Shown: in pieces, positions 9,049-16,333 of the stretch | Numbering within the stretch: the first letter of the stretch is position 1 | Layout of the letters: every line of letters begins with the position of its first letter | Assembly (NCBI GenBank): GCA_029780695.1 | Contig: JAKOYD010000149.1 | Span: forward strand, 27,806-91,805 | Length of the DNA stretch: 64,000 nucleotides | Source of the DNA: Pseudomonadota bacterium | Lineage (GTDB): Bacteria > Pseudomonadota > Gammaproteobacteria > Burkholderiales > Burkholderiaceae_C | Direction: 5' to 3' | Notes under the pieces: generated by a model | Seen by the model: only the letters and a program-made list of their open reading frames with translations | Told to the model about the DNA's origin: nothing | Database searches by the model: none | Made by a program: the position numbers and the translations under genes

Positions 9049-9528
9049 TCAGGAGTGGCTGCGAAACACCCGGTTGCCGCCGTCGCGCAGCACCAGCAGC
9101 GTGTCGTAGCGGTCGCGCCGGCCGCGGTATTCGGGGCCGTCCATGCCGGGCGAGCCGACCGGCATGCCGGGCACGGCCAGACCCAGCGCCACCGGTGTTT
9201 CGCGCAGCAGGCGGCGCACATCGTCGGCGTGCACATGGCCTTCAACCACGTAGCCGCCCACCAGCGCCGTGTGGCACGAGCCGTACTTCGTCGCCAGCCC
9301 CAGGCGCGCGCGCACCGCGTGGTTGCCGGTGTCGTGCGCCGTCACCTTGAAGCCGTTCTGCTGCATGTGCGTGATCCAGTCCTGGCAGCAGCCGCAGCTG
9401 ACGTCTTTCCAGACTTCGACCGCCGCCGGCTCGGGCCGCTGCTGCGCCCAAGCCGGCACCGTGGCGCCGGCAGCGGCCAGCGCCAGCCAGCGCAGTGCGT
9501 GGCGGCGACGCGGGTGTGACATTTGCAT
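9049..9528 (-). CDS. DUF411 metal-binding periplasmic protein
   Basis: A 159-residue exported protein. The start at 9528 is preceded by AGGAG. The N-terminus HPRRRHALRWLALAAAGATVPAWAQ is a signal peptide with an Arg-rich, possibly Tat-like n-region. The mature protein carries the DUF411 core VWKDVSCGCCQDWITHM, whose Cys cluster is thought to bind copper or another soft metal, followed by GSCHTALVGGYVVEGHVHADDVRRLL. DUF411 genes are common beside copper and silver resistance operons. That agrees with the adjacent remnant of a CusS-type sensor and the ScsB-like gene. No efflux pump is present here. Confidence 0.88.
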   Translation of the reverse strand: MQMSHPRRRHALRWLALAAAGATVPAWAQQRPEPAAVEVWKDVSCGCCQDWITHMQQNGFKVTAHDTGNHAVRARLGLATKYGSCHTALVGGYVVEGHVHADDVRRLLRETPVALGLAVPGMPVGSPGMDGPEYRGRRDRYDTLLVLRDGGNRVFRSHS

Positions 9529-9644
9529 GGCGGGGCTCCTGTTCAGCTGGCCGACTGGGCCGCCGGCGCGCACATCGTGCGCGGGCCGGGGCACACTGGC
9601 GGCTTCGATGGGGCGGATTGTCCCCCCAAACGCGCTGCCCCGAC

Positions 9645-10256
9645 TTGAACCACGACAACCCCGCCCCGACCGCCACGGCCGCCGCTGCCCGGCGCCTGGC
9701 CACGCTGCTGACGGCCGCTTGCGGCGGGCTGCTGGCGCTGCTGGCCGCCGTGGGGGTGCTGGCGCTGCAACTGCATTTCGAGTCGCGCGACCGCGACCAG
9801 TTGCAGGCGCACCTGCGCGCCGCGCGCGCCCTGCTCGTCAGCGTCGACAACACCGGCGCGCTGGCCGCGCTGCCCGAGCGGTTGCGCGCCAGCTTCGGCG
9901 ACGACCCCGCGCTGGCCGTGCGCGTGCAGGGCGCGCTCGACCAGCCGCTGTACGAACAAGGCCCGGCCGCCGCCCTGCCGGCGCGCCTGCTGGCGCACCC
10001 CGCCGCCGCGCAGCCAGCGCCGCTGCTGACCTGGCGGCAGGACGGTCGCGCCTGGCGCGGCAGCGCCGTCGTCATGCGCATGCCGCTGCCCGGCGCCGCC
10101 CCCCTGACGGTGGCGATGGCGCTCGACATTCAGGCGCAAGAGGCCTTTGGCCGCAGCTTCCGCTGGGCAGTGACCGGCTACGTGCTGCTGGCCACGCTGG
10201 CCTTCGCCCTGCTGGCGCGCTGGGCCGCGCGGCGCGCTTTGGCGCCACCGCCATAG
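9645..10256 (+). pseudogene. Truncated heavy-metal sensor kinase (CusS-like), N-terminal fragment only
   Basis: About 203 codons from a likely TTG. It holds one TM helix (LATLLTAACGGLLALLAAVGVLAL), a periplasmic domain ending in GAAPLTVAMALDIQAQEAFGRSF, and a second TM helix (AVTGYVLLATLAFALLARWAARRALAP). This is the sensor half of a CusS/heavy-metal-type histidine kinase. It ends two residues after ALAP, where a HAMP linker should begin; HAMP, His and ATPase domains are absent. A dispersed repeat starts exactly at the stop codon. No cognate regulator precedes it. I infer a decayed copper-sensing locus, together with the divergent DUF411 gene. Confidence 0.7.
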
Positions 10257-10314
10257 CTACCCTTTAAATAGCTGAAAACGCTTTGCCAGCCAGCGCTGGC
10301 GCCCGATTCAATCA
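10254..10314 (+). repeat. Dispersed ~60-bp repeat at end of truncated kinase
   Basis: Full copy: GCTACCCTTTAAATAGCTG, then CGCT, a spacer, CCAGCGCTGGCGCCCGATTC. Its first bases provide the stop codon of the kinase fragment. It is the left part of a 312-bp gene-free stretch (10257-10568). Apart from this repeat and the palindrome to its right, that stretch holds only GC-rich sequence (10315-10392) with no feature I can name. Confidence 0.7.
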
Positions 10315-10392
10315 GGCACGGCCGCCGACCCGCCGCGCGCCACGCGGCCGGTCTCGACCGCGCCGGTCACGCGCCGGCCGCCGGCACGTTCC

Positions 10393-10557
10393 AAGGCGAC
10401 GCTGAATAAGTCCCCGCGGCGCTGGCGCTGTGGTTGGGGATGGGCTGCAAGGCGCAAACCGCAGCCATGGCTTGGCCTATGGCGAGGATTTGCAACGCCG
10501 CAGACCGCCCCAATCCACAGATGCCAGCGCCGCGAGGGGCTTGTTCAGCGTTGCCCT
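10393..10557. mobile_element. MITE-like long imperfect inverted repeat
   Basis: About 165 bp with imperfect terminal inverted repeats of roughly 45 bp. The left arm (from GGCGACGCTGAATAAGTCCC, through GCGGCGCTGGCGCTGTGG) mirrors the right arm (CCACAGATGCCAGCGCCGCG to CTTGTTCAGCGTTGCC). A shorter inner hairpin (GCCATGG...CTATGGC) lies near the middle. It encodes no transposase. The ends resemble termini of an IS-derived non-autonomous element; the family was not identified. It lies just upstream of the creatininase-family gene, so that gene's promoter may lie in or left of it. Confidence 0.65.
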
Positions 10558-10568
10558 AAGATGCGCGC

Positions 10569-11408
10569 ATGACCGCCAGCCCGCCCCTGCCGCCGCGCAC
10601 CCGTCAGTGGTCGGACCTCGTCACCACCGACTTCGCCACGCTTGACTTGGCGCGCGCCATCGCCGTGCTGCCGCTGGGCGCGACCGAGCAGCACGGGCCG
10701 CACCTGCCGCTGTCGGTGGACACCGATCTGGCACGCGGCATGGTCGACGCCGCCGCCGCCCACCTGCCGGCCGACCTGCCGGCGCTGTTTCTGCCGCTGC
10801 AACCCATTGGCTACAGCCCCGAGCACGCCGCATTCGCCGGCACGCTGACGCTGGGGGCCGACACCGTGATCCGCCTGTGGACCGACATCGCCGAAAGCGT
10901 GGCGGCCAGCGGCGTGAACAAGCTGGTGCTGTTCAACACCCACGGCGGCAACGTGGGGCTGATGGACGTGGTGGCGCGCGAGTGGCGCACGCGCCTGGGC
11001 ATGCTGGTGTACAGCGTCAGCTGGTTCAACCTGCCGCTGACCGACGCCGACGGCGCCGACGTGATGGCGCGCTTTTCGCCCGACGAGCAGCGCTTTGGCG
11101 TGCACGGCGGCCAGGCCGAGACGGCCATGATGCTGGCGCTCCAGCCCGGGCGGGTGCGCCGGTCGCGGGCGCGGGCGTTCGCCTCCACGTCGCAGGCGCG
11201 CGCGGCGGCGCACCGCGTGCTGGGCAACGGCCGCAGCGCCAAGCTGGCCTGGGCCGCGCAAGACCTGAACCCTGAGGGCGCGGCCGGCAACGCCGCCGCC
11301 GCCAACGCGGCCGACGGGCTGGCGCTGATCGACGCCGCGGGCCGCGCGCTGGCCGAGCTGCTGCAGGAAATCGACCGCCTGCCGCCAGACACCCTGCGCC
11401 AGCGCTGA
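10569..11408 (+). CDS. Creatininase family amidohydrolase
   Basis: A 279-residue metal-dependent amidase. Family ligands are visible: Glu/His in LGATEQHGPHLPLSVDTD, His in FNTHGGNVGLMD and Glu in VHGGQAETAMML. The family includes creatinine amidohydrolase, the riboflavin/F420 enzyme ArfB and mycofactocin MftE. The neighbouring Bug receptor suggests a scavenging amidase acting on an imported carboxylate or amide, not creatinine specifically. There is no strong ribosome site before the ATG. It is 67 bp from the downstream Bug gene, probably in one operon. Confidence 0.88.
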   Translation: MTASPPLPPRTRQWSDLVTTDFATLDLARAIAVLPLGATEQHGPHLPLSVDTDLARGMVDAAAAHLPADLPALFLPLQPIGYSPEHAAFAGTLTLGADTVIRLWTDIAESVAASGVNKLVLFNTHGGNVGLMDVVAREWRTRLGMLVYSVSWFNLPLTDADGADVMARFSPDEQRFGVHGGQAETAMMLALQPGRVRRSRARAFASTSQARAAAHRVLGNGRSAKLAWAAQDLNPEGAAGNAAAANAADGLALIDAAGRALAELLQEIDRLPPDTLRQR

Positions 11409-11475
11409 CGGCGCGGCGCCAGCTCATATCATTGAAGGCTTTGCCCCGCCGGGGCCACGCCTTGGGAGCGCCTGC

Positions 11476-12450
11476 ATGATCCACCGACGCCGTTTCACCA
11501 CCGCCTTGCTGGGCGCCGCGACCATGGCCGCCGCGACCGGCGCGCTCGCCGCGCCGCCTGAGCCACCGATCCACCTGCTGGTGGGGTTTCCGGCCGGCGG
11601 CGGCTCCGACGTGATCGCGCGCCTGCTGGCCGACAAGCTGGAGCGCCAACTGGGCCGCACGGTGCTGGTCGAAAACCGCCCCGGCGCCGGCGGCCAGATT
11701 GCCGCGCAGCAGCTGAAGCAGGCGCGCGCCGACGGCACCACGGTATTTCTGTCGCACGACCACACCATCTCCATCCTGCCGCAGGTGGTCAAGAAACCGG
11801 GCTACGCGCCGCGCGACGACTTTACGCCGCTGGGTGGCTTTGCCACCTTCGTCAACGGCCTGGCCGTATCGCCGGGCACGCCGGCCAGGACGGTGCCCGA
11901 ATACGTCGAATGGGTGAAGTCGCAGGGCGGCAAGAGCGCGGTGGGCATCCCCGCGCCGGCCTCGACGCCCGAATTTCTGGTGCAACTGATCGCCAAGCGC
12001 CACGGGCTGGACCTGGTGGCCGTGCCCTACAAGGGCAGCGCGCCCATGATGGCCGACATGCTGGGCAACCAGATTCCGGCCGGCGTCGGCTCGGTGCAGG
12101 ACTTCATCGAATACCAGCGCGCCGGCAAGCTGCGCATGATCGGCGTGCTGGGCGGCCAGCGCCAGGCCGCGATGCCCGACGTACCCACCCTCAGCGAACT
12201 GGGCATGAAAGGGCTGGAAGACATGCCTTTCTACGGCATCTGGGCGCCGCGCGGCACGCCGGCCGATTTCGTCACCCGCTTCAGCCGGGCGCTCGAAGCC
12301 GTGGTGGCGCTGCCCGAGGTGCGCAAGGGTTTGACCGATCTGGGTCTGACGGTGGGCTACATGTCGCCCCGCCAGCTGGACCAGCGCGAACGCACCTACA
12401 CGCAGGTGTGGTCGCGCATCATCAGGGACAGCGGCTTTCAGCCGCAATAA
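11476..12450 (+). CDS. Bug/TctC-family tripartite tricarboxylate transporter receptor
   Basis: A 324-residue periplasmic binding protein. The signal peptide is MIHRRRFTTALLGAATMAAATGALA. The mature part has the family hallmarks IHLLVGFPAGGGSDVIARLLADKL, VENRPGAGGQIAAQ, VPYKGSAPMMADMLGNQI and MPDVPTLSELG. Bug receptors bind carboxylates or amides for TctAB-type transporters or signalling. No membrane subunits lie in the window. Pairing with the creatininase-family hydrolase suggests that its ligand is that enzyme's substrate. Confidence 0.95.
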   Translation: MIHRRRFTTALLGAATMAAATGALAAPPEPPIHLLVGFPAGGGSDVIARLLADKLERQLGRTVLVENRPGAGGQIAAQQLKQARADGTTVFLSHDHTISILPQVVKKPGYAPRDDFTPLGGFATFVNGLAVSPGTPARTVPEYVEWVKSQGGKSAVGIPAPASTPEFLVQLIAKRHGLDLVAVPYKGSAPMMADMLGNQIPAGVGSVQDFIEYQRAGKLRMIGVLGGQRQAAMPDVPTLSELGMKGLEDMPFYGIWAPRGTPADFVTRFSRALEAVVALPEVRKGLTDLGLTVGYMSPRQLDQRERTYTQVWSRIIRDSGFQPQ

Positions 12451-12549
12451 CAGGCGCTGGCGCGCCTTGGCCCCGAGGAGAACGCCGCCCACCGACCGGG
12501 CCAAGCGCTTCAGCGGCCGCCTTGCGTGGCCTGCTTAGCGGCGCCCTGA

Positions 12550-13308
12550 TTACGCGTGCGTGACCCAGTCGCGATACGGCGGCGCGTCCAGGTGCGGCAG
12601 CGTGTTGTAGGTGATCAGCTGGTGGCGCGTCGGGCTGAAGGCCAATTCGGTCAGCGCCGTGTTGCGGATGCGCAGGTTCAGCTCGATGCTGGTGGCGGCC
12701 GGCGCGTGCAGCACGTGCGCCACGGCGGTGGCAATGGGGCCGCCGCTGCTGACCATGAGCACGTTGCCTTGGCAGTTCTTGCGCACATGATCGAGCGCGC
12801 CCACCACGCCGGCGCGAAAGTCGGCGTAGCTCGGCATGCCCACGGGCTGCACGCGCCCGTCCATCCACGCCGCCAGCCCCTCGCGCAGCAGCCGAAAGTG
12901 GTGCCGATACAGCTCGGGCGTGCCCGGCCGGGGCAGCGAATCGGGGTGGATGGCGGCGATCACCGCGTGGCTGTCGTATTCGTTCAGGCCGGGCCACAGG
13001 ATGTGTGCCCCCACGCTCCGCCCTGCCGTGTCTGCGTCGCCCCCCGGGTGGGCGCTCGCCTCTGGGGGCGGCCCGGCGCGGCTCGGCGGCGCGTCGAACC
13101 CGCCGCCTTCCGCAATGCCGTGCCAGGTGCCGATCTGCCGCCGCAGCGTGCCGGTGAGCACGGCGTCAAAGCGCAGGCCGGCGCCAAAACGTTCGCGCAG
13201 GTACTGGCCCAGGCGCACGCTCTGGCGCCGGCCCAGATCGCTCAGCCGGTCGTAATCGTCGGCGCCAAAGCTGGCCTGGCCGTGGCGCACGAGGTAGAGG
13301 GTTCCCAT
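12550..13308 (-). CDS. Histidine phosphatase family protein
   Basis: A 252-residue phosphoglycerate mutase-like phosphatase starting MGTLYLVRHGQASFGADDYDRLS, with the RHG catalytic His at residue 9. Other signatures are WPGLNEYDSHAV and VMVSSGGPIATAV-like VLMVSSGGPIATAVAHVL near the C-terminus (second His/Ser region). Residues about 73-102 (Pro/Gly/Ala-rich) are an insertion encoded by a GC-rich dispersed repeat, between GIAEGGGFD and ILWPGLNEY, which normally nearly adjoin. The substrate is unknown. It converges on the Bug gene and lies downstream of the amino-acid module. Confidence 0.9.
   Translation of the reverse strand: MGTLYLVRHGQASFGADDYDRLSDLGRRQSVRLGQYLRERFGAGLRFDAVLTGTLRRQIGTWHGIAEGGGFDAPPSRAGPPPEASAHPGGDADTAGRSVGAHILWPGLNEYDSHAVIAAIHPDSLPRPGTPELYRHHFRLLREGLAAWMDGRVQPVGMPSYADFRAGVVGALDHVRKNCQGNVLMVSSGGPIATAVAHVLHAPAATSIELNLRIRNTALTELAFSPTRHQLITYNTLPHLDAPPYRDWVTHA
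13010..13085. repeat. GC-rich dispersed repeat (CCCCC...GGGGG type), intragenic
   Basis: Stretch with TCGCCCCCCGGGTGGGCGCT and CTCTGGGGGCGGCCCGGCGC. It resembles intergenic palindromic repeats elsewhere in the window (about 22746, 50990 and 53440). Here it lies in frame inside the histidine phosphatase. Confidence 0.55.
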
Positions 13309-13392
13309 GGCCGGATTGTGAAGCGCGCGCCGCCCGCCGGGCCATGGCGTGCGTCCTGCGGGCGACAGCGCCGCGCGCCATGGCGATTCATG

Positions 13393-13450
13393 ACCCAAAC
13401 CGGCCCCAGCGCTTGATGGAATTGCCCCATCAGCTATGTTTTTTGCAGCA
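13393..13450 (-). repeat. Dispersed ~60-bp repeat at 3' end of dehydratase
   Basis: Minus-strand full copy: AAAAAACATAGCTGATGGGG, a spacer, ATCAAGCGCTGGGGCCGGTTTGG. It begins in the last codons of the threonine dehydratase (LQKT-stop), so the stop codon lies within the element. Confidence 0.65.
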
Positions 13451-14399
13451 CACCAGCCAGCACCGATGCATCGACGTTGGCGCCCGTGAGCGCGATGCCA
13501 ACGCACTGCCCGCGCAACGCCGCGCGCTCTTGCAGGGCGGCGGCCAGAGCGGCCGCGCCGGCGCCTTCGGCGGCGTTGTGCGTATCGGTGTAGAGCGCGC
13601 GCATGGCGCTGGCCACTTCGTCGTCGCTGACTTGCACCACGTGGTCCAGCCGCCCGGCCAGGGCGGCCAGCGCGGCGGCGTCGGCGCGGCGCACGGCCAT
13701 GCCGTCGGCCAGCTGGGTGGACACCGGCGCCTCGACCACGTGGCCAGCGGCCAGCGAATCCGCATAGGTGGTGGCGTGGCGGCTGACCACGCCAACCACG
13801 CGCGCCGGGTGGTTCAGCGCCGCTTTCGCGGCAATGGCGGCGCACGCGCCCGAGCCCAGACCGATGGGCACGTACACCACATCCAGCCGGGGCACGGCGC
13901 GCAGCAATTCCCACCAATACGTGGCCACGCCGCTGACCAGGTCGGGGTGAAAGCTGGGCACCCGCAGGGCGCCGCGCTGCTCGGCCAGGCGCGCGGCGTG
14001 GTCGCTGGCTTCGGTGAAGTCGTCGCCGTGATCGATCAGGTTGACGCCCAGCGCGCGCATGGCGGCGTTCTTTTCGACCGAATTGCCGCGCGGCACGACG
14101 ATGGTGCACGCCACGCCATGCGCGCGCGCCGCCCAGCCGATGCTCTGGCCGTGGTTGCCGCGCGTGGCGCTGACGACTTCGCGCGGCAGTTGGCCGCGGC
14201 GCGCCAGCGCGTCAAAAAAGGTCAGGCCGCCGCGAATCTTGAACGCGCCGACCGGCGTGTGGTTTTCATGCTTGACCCAGCAGTCGGCGCCAAGCCGCTG
14301 CGACAGCAGCGCCCAGCGGTACTGCGGCGTGGGCGGAAATTCGCGGTAGACGACTTGGGCAGCGGCTTCGATGTCGGCCAGCGTTGGCAGCAGGTTCAT
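13434..14399 (-). CDS. Threonine/serine dehydratase (PLP-dependent)
   Basis: A 321-residue fold-type II PLP enzyme without an ACT regulatory domain (catabolic or racemase-like). The PLP lysine is in HTPVGAFKIRGGLTFF, ATRGNHGQSIGWAARAHG binds the substrate carboxylate, and GLGSGACAAIAAKAAL is the phosphate loop. It would deaminate L-threonine or L-serine to the 2-oxo acid and ammonia; 3-hydroxyaspartate dehydratase and related lyases look alike. It follows directly after the VOC gene, in the amino-acid module. The C-terminus (VLAGVLQKT) ends inside a repeat. Confidence 0.88.
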   Translation of the reverse strand: MNLLPTLADIEAAAQVVYREFPPTPQYRWALLSQRLGADCWVKHENHTPVGAFKIRGGLTFFDALARRGQLPREVVSATRGNHGQSIGWAARAHGVACTIVVPRGNSVEKNAAMRALGVNLIDHGDDFTEASDHAARLAEQRGALRVPSFHPDLVSGVATYWWELLRAVPRLDVVYVPIGLGSGACAAIAAKAALNHPARVVGVVSRHATTYADSLAAGHVVEAPVSTQLADGMAVRRADAAALAALAGRLDHVVQVSDDEVASAMRALYTDTHNAAEGAGAAALAAALQERAALRGQCVGIALTGANVDASVLAGVLQKT

Positions 14400-15125
14400 T
14401 CAGCGCACTCCTTCGTCAGACGACAAGCTGACCACGCCACGCGGCGTGCGCAGTGTGGCGTGCAGCGCGGCGGGGCCTGCGTCGACCGGCACCGCACCCA
14501 ACCCGACGGCTGCGCACGCCTGCCGCAGCGCGGCCGCGCGCGGGTGCGCAAGCCGCAGCCCCTGCAGCGACACGCCAACCTGGGGCATCGACGCCGCCGG
14601 GTGCACCGCGCCCCATTCGATCAGCGTGGGCAGCGCGCCGTCGAACAGCCGCTGGCCGTCCGGCCGCACGGCGATCTTCCATTCGAGCAGGCCGCGCGGC
14701 GTCATGCGGGTGGCGGCGCGCACGTCGCCACGGTCAATGTCCAGCGTGGCCAGGCGACCCACGGCGCTGTCGATGTCGGGTACGCGCGCCACCCAGTGGA
14801 TGAGCTGCGGGCCTTGCGCCCGCACGCGCTCGCGCAGCGCGGGGTCGTCCATGTCGAACCAGCGCTTTTGCACGGCATTCTGGTCGCCAGCGCTTTCTGG
14901 ATGGGCGCGAACAGCTCCTGGATCGATAGCAATGATCTCCAGGTAACTGAGCGGAAATTCGGCCGACGCCGTGCACAGCAGCCGGTTGTGCGTGCCGAAC
15001 AGCGGGTGCTGGCCGCCCGGCCCGGGCGCGACACCCAGCGTCTGCTCGCACCAGGCCGCGCCTTGCGCCAGCGTGTCGGCCAGCACCACCAGATGGTCGA
15101 GCGCGGGCGTGGCCCAGGCGGTCAC
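14400..15125 (-). CDS. VOC family protein (glyoxalase-like domain)
   Basis: A 241-residue vicinal-oxygen-chelate fold protein opening LDHLVVLADTLAQGAAWCEQTLG, with the first metal-ligand His in DHLVV. HNRLLCTASAEFPLSYLEIIAIDPGA is the second strand pair, and WKIAVRPDGQRLFDGALPTLIEWG lies in the C-terminal half. This is the long glyoxalase-like (Glyoxalase_3) form found in many Burkholderiales. The reaction is unknown. The gene overlaps phzF by 4 bp and abuts the dehydratase, so the three are translated together. A repeat copy lies around residues 63-80. Confidence 0.82.
   Translation of the reverse strand: MTAWATPALDHLVVLADTLAQGAAWCEQTLGVAPGPGGQHPLFGTHNRLLCTASAEFPLSYLEIIAIDPGAVRAHPESAGDQNAVQKRWFDMDDPALRERVRAQGPQLIHWVARVPDIDSAVGRLATLDIDRGDVRAATRMTPRGLLEWKIAVRPDGQRLFDGALPTLIEWGAVHPAASMPQVGVSLQGLRLAHPRAAALRQACAAVGLGAVPVDAGPAALHATLRTPRGVVSLSSDEGVR
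14883..14935 (-). repeat. Dispersed repeat, intragenic copy (VOC protein)
   Basis: Minus-strand copy: GCTATCGATCCAGGAGCTGT, then TCGCGCCCATCCAG and AAAGCGCTGGC, in frame in the VOC gene (AIDPGAVRAHPESAGDQ). Confidence 0.55.
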
Positions 15126-16120
15126 AACTGCACCTCGCCGTGGATCACACCGACGCAGTCGCCGCCGACCCAGACTTGTCCTGAGTGAGTCGAAGCGGCC
15201 TGTCCTGAGCCTGTCGAAGCGGCCTGTCCTGAGCTTGTCGAAGCGGCCTGTCCTGAGTTAGTCGAAGCGGCCTGGCCCGCGTCGTCGCGCGCGATGTGCA
15301 CGCGGCCGGCGCGGCCGAGCACCGTGCCTTGCGCCGCCACGTAGCGCGCGGGCAGGTCGCCAGTGTCGATCAGCCATTGCGCCAGGCTGGCGTTCAGGCT
15401 GCCGGTGACCGGGTCTTCGTTGATGCCCACGGGCGCGGCGAAGGCCCGCACCTCCACCGCGGGCGTTTCGTCGCGCGACGCGAAGGCGCGCGCCTCGCGG
15501 CTCGATTTCGCTATCAATGAGATAGCTGTTTGGGCAGGCTGGATGCCCGCTACGCCCACTTTTTGCTTCAGCTCGACCAGTCGCCCGTGGTTCGGCTCCA
15601 ACGCCAGCACGGTGTCGGGGCTGTCGAGCAGTAGGCCCAGCCACTGCGGGCCGTTGTCGAGCAGTTGCGCCTTCACGATCTGCGCGGACTTCAGCCCCAG
15701 CGCGGCGGCCACTTGCGCCAGGTGCGTGGGGCTGGGGCTGCTGAGCTTGACGGGCGGCGCGGCAAAGGCCAGGCGCGCGCCGTCGCGCCGGATCGGCACC
15801 AGGCCCTTGGCGCATTGCTGCACGATCACGTCGGCGCGCTGGGGTGTGCCGCCCGCCGCCAGCCATGCAAAGCACGAGCCCAGCGTGGGGTGGCCGGCAA
15901 ACGGCAGTTCGCCGCCGGGCGTGAAGATGCGCAACGCGTAGTCGGCTTGGCGGTCGGTCGGCGGCAGCACGAAGGTGGTTTCGGACAAGTTGGTCCAGTG
16001 CGCAAAACGCTGCATGGCAGCGTCATCCAGGCCACTGCCGTCGAGCACCACGGCAACCGGGTTGCCGTAGCCGGGGGTGGCGGTGAAGACGTCGATTTGG
16101 GCGAAGGGGCGGGTTTTCAT
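15122..16120 (-). CDS. PhzF family isomerase/epimerase-like protein
   Basis: A 332-residue two-lobed diaminopimelate-epimerase fold protein. It starts QIDVFTATPGYGNPVAVVLDG and carries the family motifs LSETTFVLPP, RIFTPGGELPFAGHPTLGS and EDPVTGSLNASLAQWL. PhzF-like enzymes isomerise small amino or oxo acids; most family members lack a known substrate. Near the C-terminus, residues about 283-315 are four copies of an 8-residue unit (SGQAAST-type) encoded by a 24-bp tandem repeat, interposed before the last strand VWVGGDCVGVIHGEVQL. It overlaps the VOC gene by 4 bp. The repeat makes it longer than the usual 260-300 residues. Confidence 0.9.
   Translation of the reverse strand: MKTRPFAQIDVFTATPGYGNPVAVVLDGSGLDDAAMQRFAHWTNLSETTFVLPPTDRQADYALRIFTPGGELPFAGHPTLGSCFAWLAAGGTPQRADVIVQQCAKGLVPIRRDGARLAFAAPPVKLSSPSPTHLAQVAAALGLKSAQIVKAQLLDNGPQWLGLLLDSPDTVLALEPNHGRLVELKQKVGVAGIQPAQTAISLIAKSSREARAFASRDETPAVEVRAFAAPVGINEDPVTGSLNASLAQWLIDTGDLPARYVAAQGTVLGRAGRVHIARDDAGQAASTNSGQAASTSSGQAASTGSGQAASTHSGQVWVGGDCVGVIHGEVQL
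15177..15272. repeat. Four-copy 24-bp tandem repeat inside phzF-like gene
   Basis: Units start at 15177, 15201, 15225 and 15249, each reading TGTCCTGAG(N)nGTCGAAGCGGCC with only 2-3 variable bases. The period of 24 keeps the frame. The core CCTGAGCTTGTCGAAG is itself a dispersed repeat motif found in many proteobacterial genomes. Confidence 0.95.
15516..15577 (+). repeat. Dispersed repeat, intragenic copy (PhzF-like protein)
   Basis: GCTATCAATGAGATAGCTGT followed by GGATGCCCGCTACGCCC, in frame in the phzF-like gene. On that strand it encodes VGVAGIQPAQTAISLIAKSS. The GCGC part of the core is degenerate. Confidence 0.5.
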
Positions 16121-16333
16121 GCGATGGACGGCATTCAGGCCAAGGGAATATCGCGCCCGCCGCGCGTGGCCGGGCGCGGCGTGCGGCAGGTTTTACCAGC
16201 GGTGGATATCGCGGACGACGGCACGTCGGCCATGGCGAATGCGTCGCCGGTCAGCCCGCTGCGGCGTGACAGATGTGCATGCAGCACGACGATGCGCGGC
16301 GCCTGGTGGTGCGGCCCCACAGGCGGATCATGG
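16121..16333 (-). pseudogene. Glutathione S-transferase remnant
   Basis: A 213-bp gap in the leftward operon. From the ATG at 16330 region the reverse strand reads MIRLWGRTT, a typical start of this GST class, then loses the frame. Further on it reads LTGDAFAMADVP, then (one frame over) VVRDIHRW, and finally RPATRGGRDIPLA-stop. These match, in order, the GST C-terminal pattern GDxFTMADI...HRW...RPAxRxxLDLPL. Most of the gene (about 200 codons expected) is deleted and the rest is frameshifted. I infer a decayed GST; the fragments are short and only pattern-matched by eye. Confidence 0.5.

Noticed and set aside
9495..10256. A complete membrane protein starting at 9495
   Set aside because: The codons before about 9645 are Arg-rich and unlike a protein N-terminus; they also overlap the DUF411 start region on the other strand.
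15177..15272. Possible CRISPR-like array (regular 24-bp units)
   Set aside because: Units are head-to-tail with no spacers, only four in number, and lie in frame in a PhzF-like gene; there are no cas genes.
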